A stretch of DNA of 64,000 nt from contig CBDBEU010000005.1 of NCBI GenBank assembly GCA_965204565.1, positions 930,001 through 994,000 on the forward strand, written 5' to 3'. The position numbers were made by a program, and so were the translations under genes. Each line of letters opens with the position of its first letter. Within the stretch, counting starts at the first letter, position 1. Shown here piece by piece: positions 54,039 through 62,744 of the stretch. The DNA comes from CBDBEU01 sp965204565. GTDB taxonomy: Bacteria; Pseudomonadota; Alphaproteobacteria; Rhizobiales; TMED25. The notes below the pieces were generated by a model. The model was not told where the DNA came from. It worked only from the letters and a program-made list of their open reading frames with translations, and searched no databases.

Positions 54039-54932
54039 CGCCCGCCGATGGACCCGGTCCTCATGTTCAAGGTGCCGGTGATCCAGGCGCTCTACGGTCT
54101 GTCGGATGCGCAGGCGGCGTTGCAAATCATGGACCGGCGCAGCTTTGGCCGTTTCCTCGGCCTCGATGACGGCGCGCGGGCGCCGGACGAGACGACCATC
54201 CGGCGGTTCCGGGAAGCCCTGGTGCGGACCGGCGCGGTGGAGAGACTCTTCGCCCGATTCGACGCGCATCTTAAGGACGCGGGATATCCCGCCATGGGCG
54301 GGCAGATTGTCGATGCCACCATCGTGGCGGCCCCGCGCCAGCGCATGACCGATGCCGGGAAGGAGATCGTCAAGGGCGGGGGCATCCCGCCTGATTGGCA
54401 GGCCAATCCCCGGAAACCGGCGCAAAAGGATCGAGACGCGCGTTGGACGCTCAAGCCAGGGCGCAGGAAGACGCGCCCGGACGGCACGGCGATGGGCGCA
54501 ATCGCCACGCCGGTGTTCGGCTGCAAATCCCATATCGATGCCGACCGGCACCACGGCTTCGTCCGGACATGGATCGTCACCGACGCCGCCCGGCATGACG
54601 GACGCGTACCGGGCGGGCTTCCGGATCAGGCGAACACGGCGTATCGGTCGCAGAAGAACGAGAAGAAAATCGCCCGGGCCGGGCTGACCTCGAAGGTCCA
54701 TTTCCGCCGCCCGCCCGGCAAGCCGATGCCCGTGCATCACGAGAGGGCCAATGCCGCACGGTCGAAGGTCCGATCCGCGATCGAACATCCCTTCGCCGGG
54801 ATGAAGGCAGGAACGGGGCTCTTCCTCCGCACCATCGGCATCGACCGGGCGAGGGCCAGGATCGGCATGGCCAACATCGCAGTCAACATGAAACGGCTCC
54901 TGTTCCGGGAGCGCAAAGGCGCCGTGGCATAG

Positions 54933-55230
54933 CCCGGCCCCGGCGAAACCAGATCCCGAACCACAACCCAGGCAAAGGGCCGACACGCATCGCGGCCGTA
55001 AATGCGCTCTCGTCACCCGATTCCAGGCAGCAGACAGGGGTCGGCAGGGTGTCCAAATGCTTTTGCGGCCTCGCCGGATGCAATATGATTGCTTCAAGCT
55101 GAATTCCATCCTCGACCATGATCGTCGGATGTGTTCCGGTGCCCATCCCAAAGAAGCGCACATCCGCAACCGTTCGTTTCGATCAATCCGCTAGGGTGTC
55201 CGCAACACCAGGTACGGAACGGAGAAGCGG
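54933..55230. other. Spacer between IS5-type gene and RND operon
   Basis: Just under 300 bases. Reverse-strand residues GTHPTIMVEDGIQLEAIILHP around 55060-55140 look protein-like but I do not recognise them, and no complete gene fits. The last 30 bases contain GGAGA before the adaptor ATG. Confidence 0.4.
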
Positions 55231-56481
55231 ATGCATTTGAGATCATTTCAGGCGCTGGCAGGCGCAGTCGTCACCGTTTTGCTCACAACTCAGCTAGCCG
55301 CGCAGGATGTGCCTCCGCGGCCGGTGAAGGTGTTTACCGTGACGGCGACGGAAGGGGTGCAGCGGCGCACCTATCCGGCGATCGTGCTGCCTTCGCGGCA
55401 GGTCGAGCTGTCGTTCCGGGTATCCGGGCGCGTGGTCGACCTGCCCGTCCGAGCGGCACAGGGGGTGGTCGAGGGCGACGTGATCGCTCGCGTCGATCCC
55501 CGGGATTTCGAGACACAAGTAGCGCTGTTCGAAAGCTCGATCGCACAGGCGACGGCGCAGCTCGATGCGCTGCGAACGGGTTCGCGGCCGGAAGAGATCG
55601 CCGCACTCAAGGCGGCAGTCGACTCCGCCCAGGCGCAGCTCGTGGCGGCAGGCAACACGGTTGAGCGGACGCGTATCCTCCGGGAGCGCGGCGTGGCAGC
55701 GGCCGCGCAGCTCGAACAGGCTGAATCTAAGTTCCGCGTGGCCCAGGCCAATGCGCGCGCCCAAGAGGCGCAACTCAGGATCGGGGAGGCCGGGGGACGT
55801 CCGGAAGAGATCGCCGCGTCCGAGGCGGCCATAGGGGGGCTCGAGGCGCAGCTCCGGGTGGCGCGCGACAGTCTCGACGACACGACGCTGCGCGCGCCGT
55901 TCGACGGGATCATTGCGCGCCGCTATATTGAGAACTTCGTCAACATCCAGGCCGGGCAGAGCGTCGCCCTGATCCAGGCAATCGACGTCGTGTACCTGGC
56001 CTTCGACATACCCGGACCTGACGTGACGGCTTTGACCCGGGTGGATCCGGAAGCGATAGAGACCTTGGCGATCTTTGACGCCCTGCCAAGCCAGACCTTC
56101 GAGACCGAGCTGGTCGAGTTCTCTGTGCAGGCCGACAGCGCCACTCAGACTTATCGTGGTCGGGTCGTGGTCGAGGTACCGGAGGGTGCGATCATCCTGC
56201 CGGGCATGGTCGCCCGCGTGATCTCAACCGCTCCGGGAGAAGGGCCGCAGCTGCGTGTGCCGCTGACCGCCATCAGCGCGTCGCCCGACGGTTCCCCCTT
56301 CGTCTGGGTGGTGGACGACGGGAACGCGGTCAGCCCGCAGCCGGTGACACTGGGCGACGCGACGGGCGACATGGTCGCCGTAAAGGAGGGCGTCGAGGAA
56401 GGCGCCACGATCGTTTCGGCCGGTGTCAGCCGTCTCGTGGACGGCCAGACGATCCGGCCCATTGAGAAGGTCGGGGGCTAA
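55231..56481 (+). CDS. RND efflux periplasmic adaptor
   Basis: Membrane-fusion subunit of a resistance-nodulation-division efflux pump. 416 residues: signal peptide to about residue 25 (VVTVLLTTQLAAQD), half-lipoyl segment LSFRVSGRVVDLPVRAAQGVVEGDVIARVDPRDF near 65-95, coiled-coil hairpin rich in Ala/Gln/Glu (about 100-205) with two similar GSRPEEIAA and GGRPEEIAA starts, second half-lipoyl DTTLRAPFDGIIARRYIENFVNI near 215, then the beta-barrel. GGAGA six bases before the ATG. The pump gene follows after 4 bases. Codon use here is more biased to G/C third positions than in the sox genes, which fits import. Confidence 0.92.
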   Translation: MHLRSFQALAGAVVTVLLTTQLAAQDVPPRPVKVFTVTATEGVQRRTYPAIVLPSRQVELSFRVSGRVVDLPVRAAQGVVEGDVIARVDPRDFETQVALFESSIAQATAQLDALRTGSRPEEIAALKAAVDSAQAQLVAAGNTVERTRILRERGVAAAAQLEQAESKFRVAQANARAQEAQLRIGEAGGRPEEIAASEAAIGGLEAQLRVARDSLDDTTLRAPFDGIIARRYIENFVNIQAGQSVALIQAIDVVYLAFDIPGPDVTALTRVDPEAIETLAIFDALPSQTFETELVEFSVQADSATQTYRGRVVVEVPEGAIILPGMVARVISTAPGEGPQLRVPLTAISASPDGSPFVWVVDDGNAVSPQPVTLGDATGDMVAVKEGVEEGATIVSAGVSRLVDGQTIRPIEKVGG

Positions 56482-56485
56482 CGCC

Positions 56486-59400
56486 GTGGATCTCGCCTCC
56501 TTCGCCATCCAGAAGCGGCTGATCTCGGCCGTCGCAACGGTCCTGATATTGTTCTCGGGCTATTTCGCCTATACCGCGTTGCCAAGGTTCGAGGACCCGG
56601 AATTCATCATCCGCCAGGCGCAGATCGTGACCCCCTATCCCGGTGCCTCCGCCAAAGAGGTCGCCGAAGAGGTCACCGAGATCGTCGAGAATGCGCTCCA
56701 GCAATTGCAGGGGGTGGACGAGGTCCGGTCAGTCTCGGCGCCCGGCCTTTCGACCGTGACGGTGGAGTTCACCATCGCCTCGACGCCGAATTACCCAGAC
56801 CTCTACCAGCGCTTCGCCCAGATGCGTGCGAAGATCGACGATGCACAGGGCGGACTGCCTCCGAACGCGCTCGCGAGCCAGGTCTATGACGATTTCGGCG
56901 ACGTCTATGCGCTATACTATGCGATCACCGGCGAGGGGTATTCGCTGTCCGAACTCCATGAATACGCCAAGTATCTCCAGCGTGAGCTGGTCACGGTGGA
57001 CGGCGTATCGAAGGTCGTGCTGTCGGGCGTTCAGGACGAGGTGATCTACGTCGAGTATGCGCCGGCCCGGCTCACTGAGCTTGATCTCGCGCCGGCCCAG
57101 ATCGCGAACCTGCTGGAAGGCCAGAACCTCGTGGCGCCCGCAGGTTCGGTCGTCGCCGGCACAATACGGCTGGCCGTGCGGCCCGAGGGCGGCGTCGGTA
57201 AGGTCGCAGCCATCGAGGATCTGCTGATTTCCGTTCCCGCGACCGGCAGTTCGTTCCGTCTGGGCGATATCGCGACGGTGCGGCGGGCGCTGCAGGATCC
57301 GCCCGCCGCGATGCTCTTCCGAGACGGCGCGCCCGCCATCGGCTTGGGTGTGTCGAACACGCTGGGCGGCAACGTCGTGAATACGGGCAATGCGGTGAAT
57401 GCGACCATCGCGACGCTTGAGGTCGACCGGCCCATCGGGATCGACGTGACGCCGATTTCGGACCAGTCGGTGACGGTGCAGTCCTCCGTGGACAGCTTTG
57501 TCGTGAACGTCATCCTGGCGCTGGCCATCGTGATCGGCACACTGCTCGTCTTCATTGGACTACGCTCTGGCGTCCTCATGGGCGGCATCCTTCTGGTGAC
57601 CGTGGCGGGCACGCTGATGGGGATGTATCTCTACGGGCTCGACATGCAGCGCATCAGCCTCGGCGCGTTGATCATCGCGCTGGGGATGCTGGTTGACAAC
57701 GCCATCGTCGTGGTCGAGGGCACGCTGGTGCGGGTGCAGAGGGGTGATGACGCGGCGCCTGCTTCGCGCGCGGTCGTGGCGCAGACGATGTGGCCGCTGC
57801 TGGGCGGCACGCTCGTCGGCATTCTCGCCTTCTCTCCCATCGGGTTCTCGCCAGACAGCACGGGCGAATATGCCGGCAGCCTGTTTTGGACCATCGCCAT
57901 CGCGCTTCTGTTCTCCTGGCTGGTGGCGATCTGGCTCACGCCCTATTTCTGCACGCTGCTCTTGAAACCCGACAACACAAGCGTGGCGACGCGCGAGAAC
58001 GCGATTCTGCGCGGCTACCGAAACCTGCTCGGCCTGGCTATTCAGGTTCGGTGGATCACCGTGGCTCTGGTCGTCGGGTTGTTCGTGTCGGCGATCGCGC
58101 TCTTCTATGCCGTTCCGGCGGGGTTCTTTCCGGCTTCCACCCGGGCGCAGTTCGTCGTTGACTACTTCTTGCCCGAGGGGTCGGACATCGCGCAAACTCG
58201 CGACGACATGCTCGCAATCTCCGAGCATGCGCGGGGCCTTGACGGCGTGATCGGCACCAACACCGTGGTCGGGGGTGGGCATCTGCGCTTCATGCTGGTT
58301 TACGAGGCCGAGAGCAGCAATCCGGCGTATGGCCAAATCCTCATTGACGTCGCGGACTACACCCTGATCGATGGGCTCAAGACTGAACTGACCGCGCATC
58401 TGGCACAGGCCTTTTCGGGCTCCAACGCCAAGGTCTGGAGTTTCGTGCTCGGGCCTGGCGGCGGAGCGAAGATCGAGGCCCGGTTTTTCGGCCTCGATCC
58501 GGCGGTGCTGCGCGACCTCGCGGGCCAGGTCAAGGCGATCTATGCCGAGGCGGGCGCGGTGGCCATCAAAGACGACTGGCGCGAGCAGGTGCGGGTCGTC
58601 CGCCCTGTCATCAACCAAGAAAACGCGCGCCGGCTCGGCCTTACCCAGGGAGAGATCACCTCGGCTCTCTATTCCCATCTCACAGGCACGACGCTGGGCG
58701 TCTACCGCGAGGGCGATGCGCTCAGGAATGTGGTGATGCGGCCCGTCGTCGAGGCCCGCAACGACGTGGGCGCGCTGCGTGACGTACAGGTCTATAGCCA
58801 GGTCGCAAGCGCCTATCTTCCCATAGGTCAGGCGGTCGACCGGTTCGACATCGTGTTCGAGGCCGGTAACCTGCGCCGCATCGACCGGGCGCTCGCGATC
58901 ACTGCACAAGCGGATCCCGCGCCGGGCGTCCTGTCGGGCGATCTCTTCGCCGCCGTTCGCCCGTCCATCGAGGCGATCGATCTGCCGCCCGGCTATGCGC
59001 TGGAATGGAAGGGCGAATACGGCAATTCTGCCGAAGCCAATGCCGGGCTCGCCGGGACGATGCCGCTCGGCTTCGGGGCGATGTTCCTCGTCACCCTCTT
59101 CCTCTTCAGCGCCTGGCGTCAGACGATCATAATTTGGCTCATGGTGCCGCTGTCGCTGATCGGGGTGATCTACGGGCTCGCCGCGACACAGACGGCGCTC
59201 GAGTTCATTGCGATCCTCGGGATCCTGTCGCTGACGGGAATGCTCATCAAGAATGCCATCGTCCTGATCGACGAGACCGACAGCCAGATCTCGGACGGCA
59301 AGGCGCGGATGCAGGCGGTGATGGACGCCGCCGTCAGCCGCGTCCGGCCGGTCTCGCTCTGCGTGCTGACGACGGTACTGGGGATTGTCCCACTCCTATG

Positions 59401-59560
59401 GGATCCGTTCTTCAAGTCGCTGGCCGTGGTCATCATCTGCGGGCTGAGCTTCGCCACCATCCTCACGCTGATCGTCGTGCCGACTCTCTACGCTATCTTC
59501 TTCCGGGTGAAGCGAGATGAACGGAGCCCCGCATCGCCGGACGCCGTCCCGGCGGACTAG
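56486..59560 (+). CDS. RND efflux pump inner-membrane transporter
   Basis: Proton-driven RND transporter, 1024 residues from GTG 56486 (GGGGG ten bases upstream). Membrane helix near 15-35, two large periplasmic loops, helix clusters near 335-540 and 860-1010 with GALIIALGMLVDNAIVVVEG (helix 4, proton-relay Asp), WPLLGGTLVGILAFSPIGF, and in the second half LTGMLIKNAIVLIDE and RVRPVSLCVLTTVLGIVPL. Most like the AcrB/MdtB-type branch with short adaptors (often annotated multidrug); substrate cannot be told. No outer-membrane gene follows. Its last two bases overlap the stop codon of the reverse IS481-type gene. Confidence 0.93.
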   Translation: MDLASFAIQKRLISAVATVLILFSGYFAYTALPRFEDPEFIIRQAQIVTPYPGASAKEVAEEVTEIVENALQQLQGVDEVRSVSAPGLSTVTVEFTIASTPNYPDLYQRFAQMRAKIDDAQGGLPPNALASQVYDDFGDVYALYYAITGEGYSLSELHEYAKYLQRELVTVDGVSKVVLSGVQDEVIYVEYAPARLTELDLAPAQIANLLEGQNLVAPAGSVVAGTIRLAVRPEGGVGKVAAIEDLLISVPATGSSFRLGDIATVRRALQDPPAAMLFRDGAPAIGLGVSNTLGGNVVNTGNAVNATIATLEVDRPIGIDVTPISDQSVTVQSSVDSFVVNVILALAIVIGTLLVFIGLRSGVLMGGILLVTVAGTLMGMYLYGLDMQRISLGALIIALGMLVDNAIVVVEGTLVRVQRGDDAAPASRAVVAQTMWPLLGGTLVGILAFSPIGFSPDSTGEYAGSLFWTIAIALLFSWLVAIWLTPYFCTLLLKPDNTSVATRENAILRGYRNLLGLAIQVRWITVALVVGLFVSAIALFYAVPAGFFPASTRAQFVVDYFLPEGSDIAQTRDDMLAISEHARGLDGVIGTNTVVGGGHLRFMLVYEAESSNPAYGQILIDVADYTLIDGLKTELTAHLAQAFSGSNAKVWSFVLGPGGGAKIEARFFGLDPAVLRDLAGQVKAIYAEAGAVAIKDDWREQVRVVRPVINQENARRLGLTQGEITSALYSHLTGTTLGVYREGDALRNVVMRPVVEARNDVGALRDVQVYSQVASAYLPIGQAVDRFDIVFEAGNLRRIDRALAITAQADPAPGVLSGDLFAAVRPSIEAIDLPPGYALEWKGEYGNSAEANAGLAGTMPLGFGAMFLVTLFLFSAWRQTIIIWLMVPLSLIGVIYGLAATQTALEFIAILGILSLTGMLIKNAIVLIDETDSQISDGKARMQAVMDAAVSRVRPVSLCVLTTVLGIVPLLWDPFFKSLAVVIICGLSFATILTLIVVPTLYAIFFRVKRDERSPASPDAVPAD

Positions 59561-60519
59561 TTGTTCAGTCCCGTCATCTTGCAGATCGGATTGACATTGA
59601 ATTTATCTGGCTCTGAAGTCCGGATTTTGCAGATGTATTCGTAAGGCGTCAGGCCGTTGAGGGTCTTTAGCCCTCGGGCGAAATTGCAGGCTGCCATGAA
59701 GTCTGCCGGATGTGTGCGCAGCTGATCATGATTGTCGTCGTGATAGCGTTTGAAGGTGGCGTCTTTGATCGTCCGGTTCATGCGCTCGACCTGGCTGTTG
59801 GTCCATGGATGGCTGGGCCTGGTCAGCCGGTGTTCAATCCCGTTGGCGTGGCAGATCATGTCAAAGCGCATGGGCCGGGAATAGATCGTGTTTCGGTTCC
59901 GTGGCTGCGTGGCGAACCGGATGCCATTATCGGTCAGGATCGTGTGGATGTGATACGGGACGGCTTCGAGCAGATGTTCAAGGAACCCCCGGGCTGTCTT
60001 GCGGTTGGCCTTGTCTACGAGCTGAGTGACCGCAAATTTGCTGGTCCGATCAATGGATACGAACAGCTACAGCCTGCCCTCGGCGGTCTGGACCTCGGCG
60101 ATGTCCATGTGGAAGACCCCGATTGGATAGCTCTTGAAACGCTGCCGCTTTGGTGTGTCCCCTTCGACGTCAGGCAAGCGCGATAGGCCATGCCGTTGCA
60201 GGCACCGATGCAGAGCCGACCGTGTCAGGCGCGGGATTGACGGCTGAAGGGCATGGAGGCAGTCATCCAGCGGAAGCAGGCTGTGTCGCCGGAAGGCAAC
60301 GATCATCGCCTCCCCGGCTTCACTGAGAACGGTTGAGCGCGGTTCCTTCGGGCCTGTCTTGCGATCCTCAACCGTCTGCCGTTTCCGCCACCTGGCAATC
60401 GTCTTGGGGTTGACACCCGGTTCCCGGCTCAGTTCCGCGATCGCTGTATTGCTGCTCTGACAGCGTGCGTGGTCGTGGCGCTCGCGTGACGAACCTGTCC
60501 CGTAATGCTTTCTTCCCAT
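59557..60519 (-). pseudogene. IS481-family transposase with internal stop
   Basis: Single frame of 320 codons from ATG 60519. N-terminal helix-turn-helix IAELSREPGVNPKTIARWRKR, then KEPRSTVLSEAGEAMIVAFRRHSLLPLDDCLHAL, and the integrase core with first Asp in GVFHMDIAEVQTAEG, second in HTILTDNGIRFA, and the Glu region HPWTNSQVERMNRTIKDATFKRYH. The codon at 60067-60069 is TAG where relatives have Tyr (EGRLYLFV), so a single nonsense change has split it; otherwise the frame is open. Ends GLTPYEYICKIRTSEPDKF. It sits immediately against the RND pump gene and closes the IS-flanked segment 53.8-60.5 kb. Confidence 0.85.
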
Positions 60520-60790
60520 TCCAACGAAAGCATCACACCATGCAAACCGCGGGATCAAACAAACAGGGAACACTCGTAACAAGAATGCCGGCATTCTCGG
60601 CACCGGCGTGGCCGCAAGGTGTGGTTGACGCTGCGGACTCACGACATAGGGCCGTCCGGGGCTATCCCTCCCGTGTTATCCTGGCCGCGCTGCGGTAATC
60701 TCATTGTGATAGATTCTCACTGGTTTTGAATTGCTCCCGCTCTGAGAGCATGCAGACTCGGAGTTCATCACAACAAGCGACTTTGGTGCT

Positions 60791-61954
60791 ATGAAAAAGC
60801 TCCTTCAAGCTGGATTGACGTTAGGTCTGTTAGGTCTGGCGATCATTGGCGCGACATACTGGTTCAGCAGCCAATCCAGGGCTGATCGCGCTGGCGTTCC
60901 TGAACACTTGAAAGGCTATGCGGTCGCCACCTTTGCCGGCGGTTGCTTCTGGTGCGTGGAAGACGGGTTCGAAAATGTTCCCGGCGTGCAGGCAGCGATC
61001 TCCGGCTACAGCGGCGGCAAAGAGAAAAATCCGGGCTATTATGATGTTGCCAGAGGAAAAACCGGGCACGTCGAGAGCGTGCAGGTTTTTTATGACAGCA
61101 GTGTCATAACCTATGATGGATTGCTGCAGACTTACTGGCGCATTTTTGATCCGACCGACAATGGCGGTTCATTCAAAGACAGGGGCCCACAGTACAGGCC
61201 TGTCATTTTTTACCACGATGACATCCAATTGAAATTGGCGGAGATGTCTCGCGACGAGTTGGCTGAAAGCAAACGCTTCGACAAGCCGATCAAAGTGGAA
61301 ATCACTCCCTTCACATCGTTCTGGCCCGCCGAGGAGCGACATCAGGACTATTCCACCAAGAAACCATTTCGTTACTTCTTCTATACACAAGGCTCGGGCC
61401 GTGCGGGCTTTGTCGAAACCGCATGGGGTGATGATTTGAAGGTGGATTTTGCGCGCTACCGGCCCTCACCCGAACGCTACGTCAGACCTTCCGACGATGA
61501 GATCAAGGATCGTCTCACGCCGTTGCAGTTCAAAGTCACCCAGCGTGATGGCACAGAGCCTCCGTTCCGCAATGAATTCTGGAATGAAAAGCGAGACGGC
61601 CTTTATGTCGACATCGTAAGCGGCGAGCCGTTGTATTCATCCAAGGACAAGTTCAATTCGGGAACCGGATGGCCAAGTTTCACAAGACCTGTTGAGGGCG
61701 CCGGAATCGTGGAAAAAGCGGACAACACGCTTTTTATGATACGCACCGAAGTGCGCAGTCGCATTGCCGATTCCCATCTTGGTCATGTCTTTGATGACGG
61801 ACCGCTGCCGACCGGAAGACGCCATTGTATCAATTCAGCGGCGCTCAAATTCATTCCCGCCGACAAACTCGCTGAGAGCGGCTATGAAGAATATGCGGCA
61901 ATGTTTGTTGCGGGCGGCAATCAGGATTCGGCTGTTACCAACGGCCTCAATTGA
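60791..61954 (+). CDS. msrAB: Methionine sulfoxide reductase MsrA-MsrB fusion
   Basis: 387-residue bifunctional repair enzyme reducing both S- and R-methionine sulfoxide. N-terminal hydrophobic anchor or uncleaved signal (LTLGLLGLAIIGATYWF, residues 9-26) directs it to the periplasmic side. MsrA domain from about residue 43: active-site AGGCFWCVEDGF, GYSGG, GHVESVQVFYD. MsrB domain from about 240: FRNEFWNEKRDGLYVDIVSGEPLYSS, GTGWPSF, and the catalytic Cys in GRRHCINSAALKF near 355. Only the MsrB zinc CxxC pairs are absent, so it is a zinc-free MsrB. Stands alone after the IS481-type gene. Confidence 0.93.
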   Translation: MKKLLQAGLTLGLLGLAIIGATYWFSSQSRADRAGVPEHLKGYAVATFAGGCFWCVEDGFENVPGVQAAISGYSGGKEKNPGYYDVARGKTGHVESVQVFYDSSVITYDGLLQTYWRIFDPTDNGGSFKDRGPQYRPVIFYHDDIQLKLAEMSRDELAESKRFDKPIKVEITPFTSFWPAEERHQDYSTKKPFRYFFYTQGSGRAGFVETAWGDDLKVDFARYRPSPERYVRPSDDEIKDRLTPLQFKVTQRDGTEPPFRNEFWNEKRDGLYVDIVSGEPLYSSKDKFNSGTGWPSFTRPVEGAGIVEKADNTLFMIRTEVRSRIADSHLGHVFDDGPLPTGRRHCINSAALKFIPADKLAESGYEEYAAMFVAGGNQDSAVTNGLN

Positions 61955-61966
61955 TCTGCTCTTTAG

Positions 61967-62386
61967 TTGGCCGGATATCTCGCCATGGCCGGGCAGATCA
62001 GCTTTGCCCCGCCAATGCCGGCGCGCGAGGCCTTTGCCCGCGCCCGGGTCACCGTCTTCCCTCATTGTCCGAATCGCTGCCCTATATCGTGCTGGAAGCA
62101 GCCGCTGCCGGGTGGTACTGGTCACCACAAACACTGGCGTCATTCCGGAAATCTTCGGGCCCCAGTCTTCACGGCTGGTCGAGCCTGGCGATGCGGCAGC
62201 TCTGGCAGAGGGCATTTCCGGCGCGCTTGGCGATCGCCCGGCTGCCGAGCGCGATGCGCCTGGCTTGCGCGAACATGTCGCCAGCCACTTCTCGCAAGTC
62301 GAAATGGTCGGCGCCATCCTTGAGATCTGCCGCCCGACCCAGTCCGAAGCGCAGGGCGCAGTCGCACGCCCCGCACTCGGTCACTG
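61967..62386 (+). pseudogene. C-terminal fragment of a group 1 glycosyltransferase
   Basis: Three consecutive frames: LAMAGQISFAPPMPAREAFARARVTVFPHC (61979-62070), then SESLPYIVLEAAAAG (62073-62115), then VVLVTTNTGVIPEIFGPQSSRLVEPGDAAALAEGISGAL and LREHVASHFS (62110-62320), ending at a stop near 62386. The order matches the GT-B C-terminal domain of family 4 transferases (sugar-nucleotide binding E-x7-E region). The N-terminal two thirds is missing and there are two frameshifts. Dead remnant, perhaps of a polysaccharide gene once next to msrAB. Confidence 0.75.
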
Positions 62387-62744
62387 ATTCCAGCGCGGCG
62401 ATGATCGCTGACGCTGCAAATCTCCCAATTGTCCATGGCTTGCCCAATTGTCCATGGCTTGGATGTTGCGTCCTTTCGGACAAAACCTTGGCTGAAGCCG
62501 TTTGGTGTGCCTTCCTGGCACGGCATCATTCGGATATGGACGATGAACGACCTTCAATACGTGTCACAGCGCGATGCAAGCGCCCGCATTGAGGGTCTGC
62601 GTGAACTTCGCCGCCCGCGCTGCCAGCGTGCCAGGCGCGCACTCACCGGTGGTGGTCGGCCTGATCTGGGGCGTGGGTGCTGCAACTTCAGGCCATCAGG
62701 CCGATTCACGGCGGCCGGCATAACCCCGCACCCATCTGCCCAAA
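62387..62744. other. Spacer with 19-bp duplication, no gene recognised
   Basis: About 360 bases between the glycosyltransferase fragment and the convergent permease gene. Contains the 19-bp tandem duplication at 62424-62461. Forward residues WLKPFGVPSWHGIIRIWTMNDLQ (62489-62560) look protein-like but I cannot assign them. Confidence 0.4.
62424..62461. repeat. 19-bp perfect tandem duplication
   Basis: cccaattgtccatggcttg twice in tandem, identical. Lies just after the decayed glycosyltransferase fragment. Confidence 0.97.

Larger units (their letters stand above)
53852..54932 (+). pseudogene. Inactive IS5-family transposase
   Basis: From ATG 53852 (GGAGGG just upstream) the frame reads GLFDPDERYAALSKAGDPLERLAGVIDFELFRPEL, the normal IS5 N-terminus. 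A 13-bp tandem duplication (53959-53984) then shifts the frame, and the rest continues in the other frame: GRPPMDPVLMFKV, LSDAQAALQIMDRRSFGRFLGL, first catalytic Asp in QIVDATIVAAPRQ, and Glu in AIEHPFAGMK, to a stop at 54932. A second, in-frame 15-bp duplication (54009-54038) doubles GRQGG. The block with the second catalytic Asp (normally xxVWADxAYRS) is missing; here ANT joins AYRSQKNE directly. It cannot be active. Confidence 0.85.

Noticed and set aside
53940..55169. 409-codon minus-strand frame over the IS5-type gene
   Set aside because: Shadow of the transposase; no recognisable motifs.
57560..58909. 449-codon minus-strand frame in the RND pump gene
   Set aside because: Opposite-strand shadow in GC-rich coding DNA; His/Arg/Asp-rich text without family likeness, while the forward frame is a clear RND pump.
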